Shown here piece by piece: positions 8,152 through 15,670 of a stretch of 33,447 nt of DNA. A program made the translations under genes and the position numbers. The DNA is taken from IMG/VR virus record IMGVR_UViG_3300018019_000025, positions 1-33,447 of that record. One strand, written 5' to 3'. Each line of letters begins with the position of its first letter. The stretch's first letter is position 1. The notes beneath the pieces were generated by a model. The model saw nothing but the letters and a program-made list of their open reading frames with translations. It was not told where the DNA came from and ran no database searches. The DNA is from a virus.

Positions 8152-9597
8152 TTAGGCCGAAACGGGGATGCCGCCTTCGATGATCGTCGGCTTGATGGTG
8201 ATGCACACCCGGTTCTGTTGCTGGCCGTTTTCCACTTGGCGGTTCATTCCCCAAGAGGGATTGACAACGCCGATCCGCTGGAGCATGTTCGTGCTCATTG
8301 CCGTGACGATGGCCCCGTTTGCGATGGCGTAGCCAGTTCCGACGATCCCGGACCCGCCGCCGTAGGTTCCCGTGTTGTTCCATCCACGGGTGACGGTCAG
8401 ACTCGTTGTTCCGCCGCCGGCCGTGACGAGCATCTGCTCAGGAGGCGTGGAGACTGGCGTAACCGGCGCGGAAGCCGCAATCGTGCCAGCCGTGGTTTGG
8501 TTGTAACCACGGATAACGGTAAGAACCGGATAGACGGTGACGGCGGCGGCCGCTGCGGCTGTAGCTGCGGTGCTTCCAAAGCCCTGCGCGGTTCCGGCCG
8601 ATCCTCTGGTTCCGACTGTGATTGTCGGATACGGCTGTGCGGCCGGATTGAACCCAGTGACGACCATCAATTCGGTGCCGATCAGCAATGCACAACCAAT
8701 GGCCAAGCCAGATGGGATGCTGGTAACGCTGAGCGTCGTCTGACTTGCGCTGATCGCGTATTCGAGCGTAGTGCTGGCAAGGACGCCGGAAACGGCCGTG
8801 ACATAGACTTCCTCCACTCCTGCCGGAGTGGTGGTCGCAACGGTCAAGGTCGTTCCAGGTCCGATGCCGGTTCCGGTGAGAATCGGGATGAAGGCGCTTC
8901 CTATGGACGTGCCTGCCACGCCGGTTCCGCTGGCCGGAATGACAGTGTTGACGTTTGCTGTAACGGTCGTTGCCGCGCTTCCGGTGGTCGAAACCTCGAT
9001 CACGCTGCCGTTGGCGATTCCCGCCCCGCTTGCGACAGGGATGGTCGTGACTGTGGCCGCGACCGTGTTGGTGGTTGTCGTGTTCGCCCCGTAGAGTGCA
9101 TCGACCGTCTGGGCGTCGTTGACAGTGGACGTGGCATTGACGTACTGCGAATTGCAGATTCCGTTGGCATTGGCCGCGATTCCCAGGGGAGTGACGAAGC
9201 TCGGGAAAATCTGGTTCGGGCAATCGTACTCCCACACGCCGGCCGTCGCAACCTTGATGGCGTCCTGATACATCAGGCTCGGGTTCGGAGAGAATTCGCC
9301 GGGGGCAAGCCCGACCTTCTCTTCCGCCACGCCGACGAAGACGGCGGCGAAAGCGGATTGCCAACCGGCTGCGGTCGTGGCCCCCACGCTGTTTCCGGTG
9401 TAGGACAAGAGCCACGCCGGGTAGACGCAGCCGCTGATGAGGTCGAGGAAAAGCAATTCGCCGCGTCGGATGCAGAACACGACGGTTGTGCTTCCAAGGA
9501 ACGGAACGGCCTGCGTGCCCTGCATGACGGATTTGGGCGGGCAACGAAAGATTTCACTTTTCGTGTCGCCCTTCATATACCTGAACTGGTTCGACAT
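8152..9597 (-). CDS. Head-region structural protein with repeated beta modules
   Basis: 481 residues, start ATG with GGAGAAATAACC. The N-terminal 150 residues contain aromatic and cysteine positions (FRCPP, FCIRRGELLF). From about 170 the protein turns into Thr/Ala/Gly/Val-rich modules of the type TTLSVTSIP-x-GLAIGCALLIGTELMVVTG then VTRG or VGTRG, seen at least twice and also near 205-240 and 390-410. Such modules occur in phage head fibres and decoration proteins. It is placed between scaffold and capsid genes. The name is inferred from context and composition. Confidence 0.55.
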   Translation of the reverse strand: MSNQFRYMKGDTKSEIFRCPPKSVMQGTQAVPFLGSTTVVFCIRRGELLFLDLISGCVYPAWLLSYTGNSVGATTAAGWQSAFAAVFVGVAEEKVGLAPGEFSPNPSLMYQDAIKVATAGVWEYDCPNQIFPSFVTPLGIAANANGICNSQYVNATSTVNDAQTVDALYGANTTTTNTVAATVTTIPVASGAGIANGSVIEVSTTGSAATTVTANVNTVIPASGTGVAGTSIGSAFIPILTGTGIGPGTTLTVATTTPAGVEEVYVTAVSGVLASTTLEYAISASQTTLSVTSIPSGLAIGCALLIGTELMVVTGFNPAAQPYPTITVGTRGSAGTAQGFGSTAATAAAAAAVTVYPVLTVIRGYNQTTAGTIAASAPVTPVSTPPEQMLVTAGGGTTSLTVTRGWNNTGTYGGGSGIVGTGYAIANGAIVTAMSTNMLQRIGVVNPSWGMNRQVENGQQQNRVCITIKPTIIEGGIPVSA

Positions 9598-9648
9598 GGT
9601 TATTTCTCCAAAAGTGTGGATTGATTTGTTGTCGGGTTTGCAGCCGGA

Positions 9649-10110
9649 TTACCCGAAATACTTCTTCTTCGCTTCGGGTGCGAGCGTGCCGCGCTGGCCG
9701 GCGTTCGGATCGCGTAGCTCCTCCATTGGGCCAGGCATCCTTGCCTCTTGGACACGGCCGCTGAACGCCGGCTTGTAGTCCTGGATGATCGCGGCCCGAA
9801 TGGTCTTGTCGGCTGCGGAAAGCAACTGCTCCCGCAAGCGGCCGAAGAGGCCCTTCGTGGCCGGTGCCGTCGAGGCGGTCGTGGCGTCGATGCCTGCGGT
9901 CTTGAGTTCGGCGGCGATTTCCGCTTCCTTGAGGCGACCGGCTTCGAGTCCTTGAAGTCTGGTCACTTCCGCCTGTGCCGCTTCGAGTTGGGCCTTGGTC
10001 GTCTTGACCTCTTCGGTCAAGCGGCCGTGTTCGTCGGTCCCGGTGAGCTTGGCGACAAGATCGGGTCGTTCTTTGGTCAGTGTTTCGACCGTGATGTCTT
10101 TGAATTCCAT
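9649..10110 (-). CDS. Nested scaffolding protein from an internal start
   Basis: Within the protease gene, in the same frame, an ATG at 10110 (MEFKDITVETLTK) is preceded by AGAGGAGA eight bases away, the best ribosome-binding site in the neighbourhood. Starting there yields a 153-residue protein consisting of the coiled coil (about 40-75) and the C-terminal basic region. This is the lambda C/Nu3 arrangement: the protease gene also makes free scaffold in the same frame. The evidence is the ribosome-binding site and the domain boundary that coincides with it. Confidence 0.65.
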   Translation of the reverse strand: MEFKDITVETLTKERPDLVAKLTGTDEHGRLTEEVKTTKAQLEAAQAEVTRLQGLEAGRLKEAEIAAELKTAGIDATTASTAPATKGLFGRLREQLLSAADKTIRAAIIQDYKPAFSGRVQEARMPGPMEELRDPNAGQRGTLAPEAKKKYFG

Positions 10111-11196
10111 ATCGGAAGTCTCCTCTGTGAGTTTGGGTTTGCCGCCGCAACAGTCGGGGCAGTTACATTCGATGGACGAAAGTTCCTTGAGATGATCCTT
10201 GAGAACGGCGATTTGCCGGTTCCGCTTGGCATGGTGCTGCGGGTACTTACTGCTGTCCCACATGGCTTCATCTAGCTTGCGTGAGGCAACGTCAGCAACT
10301 TCCCGCATTCGTCGACGCGGCGCATCCTTGGCGAGTTCGTCGGCAATCTCGCCTTCAATCAATTCTCCGTGAAGGTCGAGTACCGCTTCCAAGAGCCTGC
10401 CGCGTTTCTCTTCGAGCGTGCCGTCCGCAAGCATGATGGAACGGAGATTGTCGCCGGCAGACAGGACCGATTCCGCAAGCGGCTGCTGGTCGGTGGGAAT
10501 GGATTCCTCGTCCTCTTTCATGCCGTTGGTTGTTCCGGGTCGCATAACCACATCTGCGGATAGAACACGGTCGATACGGTAGACCTGCTTACGGCCCTTG
10601 GAATCAAGGTTCCAATGACAATCGAAATCGGGTGAGTAGCCGATATTCTTCGGCGCATGCTTGGCCCGCCAAACGAGTTTCGGCGTGAGAGGATCCGCTG
10701 TCGGCATGGCATGATCGGCGTGGATTCCATCGGATGCTACACGCGGGTTTCGCATGACGCCAATGTTATCGCGGACTCCTTGCCCCCGACCATCGCGGTC
10801 GTGACCGGCGAAGGAATTGCAACTCTCAAACAGCCTGTGGCCGGTTTGCAATGCCTCGTCCAGATAATCGACGCGGTTGCGGCTGGTCTTGCCGAGGATC
10901 AGCACGTCCTTTAAGACGGTCGTTTCGCCGTTGTCTTCGGTGACGACTTCAACCGGCTTGGACTGCCAGATGGTTGATTCCTGGAGCCTGCCGTTACCGG
11001 ATTGATCGGATTCCTTCATGTTCCCTACCGCTGCGTTCGCTATCTTGATTGCCGATGCGTCAGCTTCCGATTCGCTCTTTCCGTCCGCAATGGCCTTCCT
11101 GCGGGCTTCATTGGCGATTTCCGACCACTTTTTCTTCTTGGCTGGGGTGTCGGCTTTGGAAGTCTTTTCCTCAGCATCTTTAGCAGACCAAGGCAT
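9649..11196 (-). CDS. Capsid maturation protease fused to scaffold domain
   Basis: 515 residues. Residues 1-58 are a lysine-rich domain (PAKKKKWSEIANEARRKAI... ASAIKIANAAV) that often begins phage prohead proteases. The middle (about 75-260) carries the protease-like core with conserved His-Asp and Asp-rich positions (NSFAGHDRDGRG, ADHAMPTADPLTPKLVWRAKH, IGYSPDFDCHW). After a CNCPDCCGG segment near 345 comes a long coiled coil (about 390-430), the scaffold part. The gene lies just upstream of the structural genes, as expected. Start ATG at 11196 has AGGGG eight bases before it. The catalytic residues cannot be fixed from sequence alone. Confidence 0.7.
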   Translation of the reverse strand: MPWSAKDAEEKTSKADTPAKKKKWSEIANEARRKAIADGKSESEADASAIKIANAAVGNMKESDQSGNGRLQESTIWQSKPVEVVTEDNGETTVLKDVLILGKTSRNRVDYLDEALQTGHRLFESCNSFAGHDRDGRGQGVRDNIGVMRNPRVASDGIHADHAMPTADPLTPKLVWRAKHAPKNIGYSPDFDCHWNLDSKGRKQVYRIDRVLSADVVMRPGTTNGMKEDEESIPTDQQPLAESVLSAGDNLRSIMLADGTLEEKRGRLLEAVLDLHGELIEGEIADELAKDAPRRRMREVADVASRKLDEAMWDSSKYPQHHAKRNRQIAVLKDHLKELSSIECNCPDCCGGKPKLTEETSDMEFKDITVETLTKERPDLVAKLTGTDEHGRLTEEVKTTKAQLEAAQAEVTRLQGLEAGRLKEAEIAAELKTAGIDATTASTAPATKGLFGRLREQLLSAADKTIRAAIIQDYKPAFSGRVQEARMPGPMEELRDPNAGQRGTLAPEAKKKYFG

Positions 11197-11219
11197 AATT
11201 CGGCCCCTAAACGAAAATA

Positions 11220-11247
11220 GCCCCGCAAACCGGGTGGTTCGCGGGGC
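11220..11247 (-). terminator. Rho-independent terminator after the sigma factor gene
   Basis: On the minus strand GCCCCGCGAACC pairs with GGTTTGCGGGGC (12 bp with one G-U) around an ACCC loop, followed by TATTTTCGTTT. It lies in the 101-base gap between the sigma factor stop and the protease start and would separate the packaging/sigma unit from the head genes or act as a partial attenuator. Confidence 0.75.
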
Positions 11248-11297
11248 CGTTGGTCGTTGCCAAGTACCTCACGTTCTCTTCTATACTACGGCAATTC

Positions 11298-11978
11298 TCA
11301 TGGAATCGCAATAGCAGATTTTCGATGATTCCCTATATTTCCGTGGTCTTGGACGGAAATTCTCTCCCTGGAACGGATAAATACGATGGTTTCACTGATT
11401 ATCTGGCTGACTCTGGACTCGGAAACGCCGATGGATTCCGCGGCTTCCTTCATGCTTAGACCTTCCAAAAAGTAGAGAATCACGGATAATCGCTGGTTCT
11501 TTCGCAATCCACGCAAGGCACGCCGCACTTCGTCCCGTAACTCCATTGTCTTGCGGTCGTATACTTTTGGGTGGGAAGCATCCTGTTTCTCGTCGGCGTT
11601 TTCGTTGTAGAGAATCTTCTCCTGACGCATGACAACGACGGGTTCTTTCCGTTGTCGGACGAGTCTAGGAACCCAATCCATATTTCGCAGCCCGTCAGAG
11701 AACGACCCTGCGATCCGTCGCATGGCGAACGTCTTAAACTTCAAGCCACGCCGCTTGTCGAATCGTCGGATGCAATCCAATAGGGCTATCGAGCCGTCTT
11801 GAAACAGGTCTTGCCAATCGACGCTATCAGGCAACTTGGCGGCCTGATTGAAGGCTAGTTGCTTCACCCACGGCAGATAGAAGTTGACGAGCCTATTGAA
11901 CGCATCATCGCAGCGTCCATGCCAATAGGCCCGCCAAAGTGAGGCTTCCGTGTCGATATTCCGTGTAGCTGTGGGCAT
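11298..11978 (-). CDS. Phage RNA polymerase sigma factor, sigma-70 family (FliA/sigma-28-like)
   Basis: 226 residues. Region 2 is visible at about 55-98 (DLFQDGSIALLDCIRRFD, then FKTFAMRRIAGSFSDGLR). Region 4 lies at about 150-200 with the helix-turn-helix LSMKEAAESIGVSESRVSQI, close to the FliA consensus. Between them region 3 is reduced and charged. Such a factor redirects host RNA polymerase core to phage promoters. It sits after GroES and packaging genes and before the head genes, so it could switch on the genes to its left. Start ATG at 11978 has AAGGGG before it; a solitary CRISPR repeat ends only 14 bases upstream. Target promoters were not found by eye. Confidence 0.85.
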   Translation of the reverse strand: MPTATRNIDTEASLWRAYWHGRCDDAFNRLVNFYLPWVKQLAFNQAAKLPDSVDWQDLFQDGSIALLDCIRRFDKRRGLKFKTFAMRRIAGSFSDGLRNMDWVPRLVRQRKEPVVVMRQEKILYNENADEKQDASHPKVYDRKTMELRDEVRRALRGLRKNQRLSVILYFLEGLSMKEAAESIGVSESRVSQIISETIVFIRSRERISVQDHGNIGNHRKSAIAIP

Positions 11979-11992
11979 CCTGTCCCCTTATT

Positions 11993-12024
11993 GTTTCAAT
12001 CCACGCCCGCACACGACGGGCGAC
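11993..12024 (-). CRISPR. Solitary CRISPR repeat unit A (type I-C-like), candidate RNA anti-CRISPR
   Basis: Read on the minus strand, this 32-nt unit starts GTCGCCCG, forms a 7-bp hairpin (CGCCCGU against GCGGGCG, with one U-G wobble, loop CGUGU) and ends with GTGGATTGAAAC, the conserved 3' end of type I-C-like repeats. There is one copy only, no spacer array and no cas gene. It lies in the gap between a hypothetical gene and the sigma factor, 14 bases upstream of the sigma ATG, on the transcribed strand. It differs from unit B at two positions. Solitary repeats in phages are known as RNA-based anti-CRISPRs; activity here is inference. Confidence 0.85.
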
Positions 12025-12083
12025 GCAAGAACACCACGGGCAGAATTGATCTTCGATAGAACTAGGTCATTGGCCATTGTTCG

Positions 12084-12485
12084 CTATTGCAGCATTTGGT
12101 CCTTGGCAGAGATTGACGTGCTTATCTGCTGGGCGGAACCATCCTGCCAAGACACTTCAATACTCGTCTTGCCATAGAAGTGAACGCCTTCAATCAATCC
12201 TGCCGCCGCGAGTAGAAATAGCTTCTCAATATGAGCCTTGGCACGTTCCAACTTCTCGCGGTTGTTCGTGGACAGGATAGGCGTGATTGCCGCTGGCGGC
12301 TCTGGGAAACGGTATAGCCGGTCTTCAGATTCCCGTAGCGGAGTCGGATTGGGAGTCTGCCCCTCTTGTTCCGATGGTTCAGCCCACGGCACGCCGCCAG
12401 ACTGTTCGCCTGCCTCGGCGGCATGCAATTCGTCGGCGGTGCGCAATGGCCGTGAGAGAAGTTCTTCCATTCGATTCTTCGCCAT
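12084..12485 (-). CDS. Hypothetical acidic protein
   Basis: 133 residues, ATG directly after AAGGAGTA. The N-terminal 65 residues are Glu/Pro/Gly-rich and probably disordered; residues 70-133 look folded (EKLERAKAHIEKLFLLAAAGLIEGVHFYG, then ISVSW-like strands). It is located between the GroES-like gene and the sigma factor. No family is recognised. The adjacent 105-base gap towards the sigma gene holds the solitary CRISPR repeat and nothing else I can identify. Confidence 0.55.
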   Translation of the reverse strand: MAKNRMEELLSRPLRTADELHAAEAGEQSGGVPWAEPSEQEGQTPNPTPLRESEDRLYRFPEPPAAITPILSTNNREKLERAKAHIEKLFLLAAAGLIEGVHFYGKTSIEVSWQDGSAQQISTSISAKDQMLQ

Positions 12486-12537
12486 TACTCCTTGACCTCC
12501 GGGTGAATCTGCTCAATGGGGACGCCACACTCACAGC

Positions 12538-12918
12538 CTACCCCGCCTTTCCGTTGCTGGCTGGTTGCTTATCTCCGTCCTCAAAGATGACCTTGGCAAG
12601 CAACTGCCGCTCACTGCACACGAACAGGCGGGTGTTGCCGGACTTCGGGACCGGAATCTCCTCTGGAAACGCCGTCATGCCGGGCGGGCAGATAACCAGG
12701 TCGCCCACCTTGTACTGCATGGGGAAACGGTCAAGATCGCAGCCTGGCGGGTCGATTAAACGTACCACTGCTTGCATCGTCCGAAGCATCCCCGGTCCAG
12801 CGGCGACGATGCGGCCGTACCACTGGACAAGCGGTTGCGGGTACGTGATGCCTTCGGGACTCTTGTGTACAAGCTCACGCTCAACGATCACGCTGTCTAA
12901 GGGCGGTTCAAAACGCAC
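12538..12918 (-). CDS. GroES-like co-chaperonin (T4 gp31-type)
   Basis: 126 residues from a GTG at 12918 with GAAAGGAAAG in front; longer in-frame starts would overlap the preceding gene. The sequence opens RFEPPLDSVIVERE, matching the GroES start (RPLDDRVVVKR), then a mobile-loop-like stretch (KSPEGITYPQPLVQ) and YGRIVAAGPGM, the GroES GxVxAVGxG signature, followed by YKVGDLVICPPGM. GroES-like phage proteins cap the host GroEL and help fold the major capsid protein. Location among head and packaging genes fits. The C-terminal 35 residues are an extension. Confidence 0.75.
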   Translation of the reverse strand: MRFEPPLDSVIVERELVHKSPEGITYPQPLVQWYGRIVAAGPGMLRTMQAVVRLIDPPGCDLDRFPMQYKVGDLVICPPGMTAFPEEIPVPKSGNTRLFVCSERQLLAKVIFEDGDKQPASNGKAG

Positions 12919-12935
12919 TTCACTTTCCTTTCGTG

Positions 12936-13163
12936 TTAAGGTTCCAATTTCAAGGGTTTCACGGTAACTCCCTTGCCTTCTGGGCGGAAACATAAATGGT
13001 CGCCGTCGATCCTGACCTGACTGTTCGGCACGCGGTTCTTGAACCTCCCATGCACGATGATGCTGCATACCATGCCGTCGCCGGTCGTGCGAACAGCCTT
13101 GACCGTTCCGCTTCCACGGTCAGATATCGAAACTTGGTAGAGACTGCCGGGCTGGATGGTCAT
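12936..13163 (-). CDS. Small beta-rich protein, unknown
   Basis: 75 residues, ATG overlapping the preceding stop. The pattern (PGSLYQVSISDRGSGTVKAVRT, MVCSIIVHGRF, VRIDGDHLCFRP) suggests a small beta barrel such as an SH3- or KOW-like fold. No family is recognised. It is co-translated with the GIY-YIG fragment and sits 17 bases before the GroES-like gene. Confidence 0.55.
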   Translation of the reverse strand: MTIQPGSLYQVSISDRGSGTVKAVRTTGDGMVCSIIVHGRFKNRVPNSQVRIDGDHLCFRPEGKGVTVKPLKLEP

Positions 13164-13333
13164 GCGTGAAGCACTCCACGGCGTTCAAGGAAGGCACGGC
13201 GGCCAAGCGGAATTAAGTCGGTTCGGTGCCGCAGCCATCGCTGGTGCATGTTCACGGAACTTCCGTAGTACGCACGGTTGTTTACCGTGTTACGAATCCG
13301 GTATATCCCAGAAGTCTGAATAGTGCGTGTCAT
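13160..13333 (-). CDS. Truncated GIY-YIG homing-endonuclease-like protein
   Basis: 57 residues, too short for most gene calls. It starts at the ATG overlapping the portal stop and ends in an ATGA overlap with the next gene. Residues 8-40 match the start of the GIY-YIG domain: SGIYRIRN (GIY at 9-11), a variant YYG instead of YIG at 22-24, SSVNMHQRW with the conserved Arg32, then HRTDL. The rest of the domain, with the catalytic Glu, is missing. It is either the remnant of a homing endonuclease inserted after the portal gene or a reduced DNA-binding derivative kept in the operon. Confidence 0.65.
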   Translation of the reverse strand: MTRTIQTSGIYRIRNTVNNRAYYGSSVNMHQRWLRHRTDLIPLGRRAFLERRGVLHA

Positions 13334-15624
13334 TCTGTTTCCGTAGCCGCTACTGCTTCAGCCAAGACTTTCAATTCAGGCCGCAAGACAAAAAGCCACT
13401 CGCGTTCAAAGTAGTTGGATAGTTTATGAGCGAGGCTGTAGCTGAACTTCCCATCCCGCATCATAACAAACTCGCAGCATTCGTGCAATAGGTCGCAATT
13501 ACGATCATAGGCGACAAAGGACCAATCCACGAAGATGATCTCAGGTGGCAAGAAAGGCCAGCGTTCCGAGTTGCCCGCTACAATCGTGTCGGCGGAATCG
13601 TGGCGGACAGACATCTCCCGCATGTCAACCGCCCATACAGTCTGGTTATCGACGACGCCAAGCCGTAAGCCTTTTACGCCAGGTTCGTACTCCCCTGCCG
13701 TTGCCGGGTCGATAGGCTCTTTCATTCGTGGCAGGGAAAGAATTTCGGACTTGATTTTCGCAAGGAAATCGTCGGTAATCCAAACCGTCGCCATTGCTAA
13801 TTCTGATTCGGTAGGCTTGTCGTGCCCTGCCGGGTCGTGACTACTCTCTTGTAACCGCGATTGGAACCACGTGTCGAACGCTTCCTCGACTGTGGCCCCG
13901 CTGGCCCGCTGCATCTGCCGTCCCTCTTGATCGGCAGAGAACGGCCGCGCATTTGGCGTCATGCGGTTCCTGGGTCCGGTTCCATTCTGCTGGCCGTTTG
14001 TGCCAGGCTTGCCGTTGCCGTTCACTCCCGGCGTCGGCATAGGCTGCGGGTACTTCTTCGCAAGCTCGGCTTCCGTCTTTGCTTCAGCTTCCTTCTCAGC
14101 GGCAAGATTCGCCGTCTCGGTTTCGTCGTCACGGCCTATAAGCATTCGCCATGTACGCTTGGACGTTATGCCGCATTGGCTTTCGATCTGCATCTCCTGG
14201 GCGGCCTGGATTCCAAGTCGTCCAAGTGGCGGTCCCCTCATTTCCACGCGGACTAGTTCGCGTGCTTCCTCCGGGTAGCGGCCGTACTCAATGCCTACGT
14301 CGATGATCTTTGCAACGACCAAAGTATCGGCGTCGATGGTATCGTACTGATGATCCTCAAATGTCTTGACTACCGGCCCTTCTGCTACCATGCTCGCACT
14401 GTAGGAAGCACCTGCCCCTAATGTACCTGACACCATGTAATCGGCCAAACCCATCGACGTAGCGACGGATTGAAGCTCGGCCTGGATCGCCGCTATGGTT
14501 TCCTTGATCTCAAGATTCTGAGACGGGAAGGTGTACTGCGTCTGATTCGAGGCATCGACAACTGCTGCGTCTGGCAAATCCCAAAGCGTATCCTGCCGTC
14601 CTGTCGGCGTGTGGATCGTCGTGACGGCATTCTGCGACAGAAGCGGCTGGATGCTTCCGGCTAGCGCGTCAACATGCTGCCGGATCAAGCCGACCTTGTT
14701 CCTGAATTGGACGAGGTTGCCCGATGCCTTCAAGGTCTTCAAGGATTGCTCTAGCCGGGCCTGTGTCCAGTAGGTGTCCGGGATTCCGCGTGGTGTCCCC
14801 TTATCGACGTTGTTTTTGACGTGCTGGATTTCGTCGGCAGAGACCATCCGCTGCCATCCTTCGAGTGCTTTCGTCTGTGCACCGAGATAGTTCGTGCGGC
14901 GAATGTAGTAGCCTTGTGGGTTCTCGTAATCGTCGCCGTCGAATTGGATACCGAAGTAGCAGTTGGTAGTCTCCGATGATCCCGGCGGCGTCCAGACGTT
15001 CAGCGGTTCAACGAAAGACACCCGCAAGCGTCCCCCTTGAACCTTGAAGCGGCGGAAGAATTCACCGTCGCGGCTGCGGCGTTCGATGGATTCTTTCTGG
15101 TGTTCGCGGTAGCCGGCGGCGTAGAACTCGTCCAGGTCCGCTTGCACTCGCGTCAGCATATCCTCTGGACCCTTGGAGTTTGGATTCCGCCACCCGGCCG
15201 TCCAGTTGTGGCCCTTGCCGATGACGTGCGTTTTCAGCGAATGAAGGATTCCGTGCGAGTAGGGATTGATCGAACAGAAAGCCCTAGACTTGGCCCTGAT
15301 GCGACGGTGCTGAACCTCATTGATGTAGAACGCGGCCCCGTAGCACGGTCGGAACATGCACATATCGTAAGCGAATCGGTAGCTCCCGTCGCGGAAGTCG
15401 CCTACTTGCGATTGCTGGCCCCAGAAGTCCGTACCATCAAGCCCGTTGGTGAAGCCTATTTCGCCGGTGATGTCGTCTTCCAAGAGGCGGGAAAGCCAGG
15501 TGCATTCCTGCTTCAAACGGTTAATGTCCCGGAATACTTCCGGTGTGACGAAGGATACCGGCGGCGGGGCCGGTCGTTCCGGCTTTCCGCGAAAGACTTC
15601 CGTAATGCGAGATAGGATGTTCAT
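13330..15624 (-). CDS. Portal protein (lambda-type)
   Basis: 764 residues from the ATG at 15624 (MNILSRITEVFRG); a longer frame from a GTG inside the CRISPR-like repeat is open but unlikely. Lambda-portal-family traits are visible: the RRSRDGEFFRRF and VEPLNVW region (about 185-215), DPxGxxxxYYIRR-type hexa-segment (ENPQGYYIRRTN), and the MVSADEIQHVKNN signature followed by the arm EQSLKTLKASGN. The C-terminal 250 residues carry an extra variable domain with EFVMMRDGKFSYSLAHKL. It forms the dodecameric DNA portal. It lies after TerL, as usual. Confidence 0.8.
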   Translation of the reverse strand: MNILSRITEVFRGKPERPAPPPVSFVTPEVFRDINRLKQECTWLSRLLEDDITGEIGFTNGLDGTDFWGQQSQVGDFRDGSYRFAYDMCMFRPCYGAAFYINEVQHRRIRAKSRAFCSINPYSHGILHSLKTHVIGKGHNWTAGWRNPNSKGPEDMLTRVQADLDEFYAAGYREHQKESIERRSRDGEFFRRFKVQGGRLRVSFVEPLNVWTPPGSSETTNCYFGIQFDGDDYENPQGYYIRRTNYLGAQTKALEGWQRMVSADEIQHVKNNVDKGTPRGIPDTYWTQARLEQSLKTLKASGNLVQFRNKVGLIRQHVDALAGSIQPLLSQNAVTTIHTPTGRQDTLWDLPDAAVVDASNQTQYTFPSQNLEIKETIAAIQAELQSVATSMGLADYMVSGTLGAGASYSASMVAEGPVVKTFEDHQYDTIDADTLVVAKIIDVGIEYGRYPEEARELVRVEMRGPPLGRLGIQAAQEMQIESQCGITSKRTWRMLIGRDDETETANLAAEKEAEAKTEAELAKKYPQPMPTPGVNGNGKPGTNGQQNGTGPRNRMTPNARPFSADQEGRQMQRASGATVEEAFDTWFQSRLQESSHDPAGHDKPTESELAMATVWITDDFLAKIKSEILSLPRMKEPIDPATAGEYEPGVKGLRLGVVDNQTVWAVDMREMSVRHDSADTIVAGNSERWPFLPPEIIFVDWSFVAYDRNCDLLHECCEFVMMRDGKFSYSLAHKLSNYFEREWLFVLRPELKVLAEAVAATETE

Positions 15625-15670
15625 AGTTACACCGCCTGTCCCATTGCTGCGTAGGCCGTTGCCCGTGGTG

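Noticed and set aside
8143-9624. A 493-codon open frame on the plus strand opposite the beta-module protein
   Set aside because: Same shadow effect; low-complexity Arg/Gly/Asp sequence with no recognisable domain.
9613-9624. A partial repeat handle GTGTGGATTGAT on the plus strand
   Set aside because: Only nine of twelve handle bases match, there is no hairpin next to it, and it is on the opposite strand.
11248-11298. FliA-type promoter (GCCG box) between the sigma gene and the terminator
   Set aside because: Only a GCCGTAGT sequence resembles the -10; the required -35 TAAA box is absent.
12486-12537. Small cysteine-containing ORF between the GroES-like gene and its neighbour
   Set aside because: The frame has no ATG, GTG or TTG start and no ribosome-binding site.
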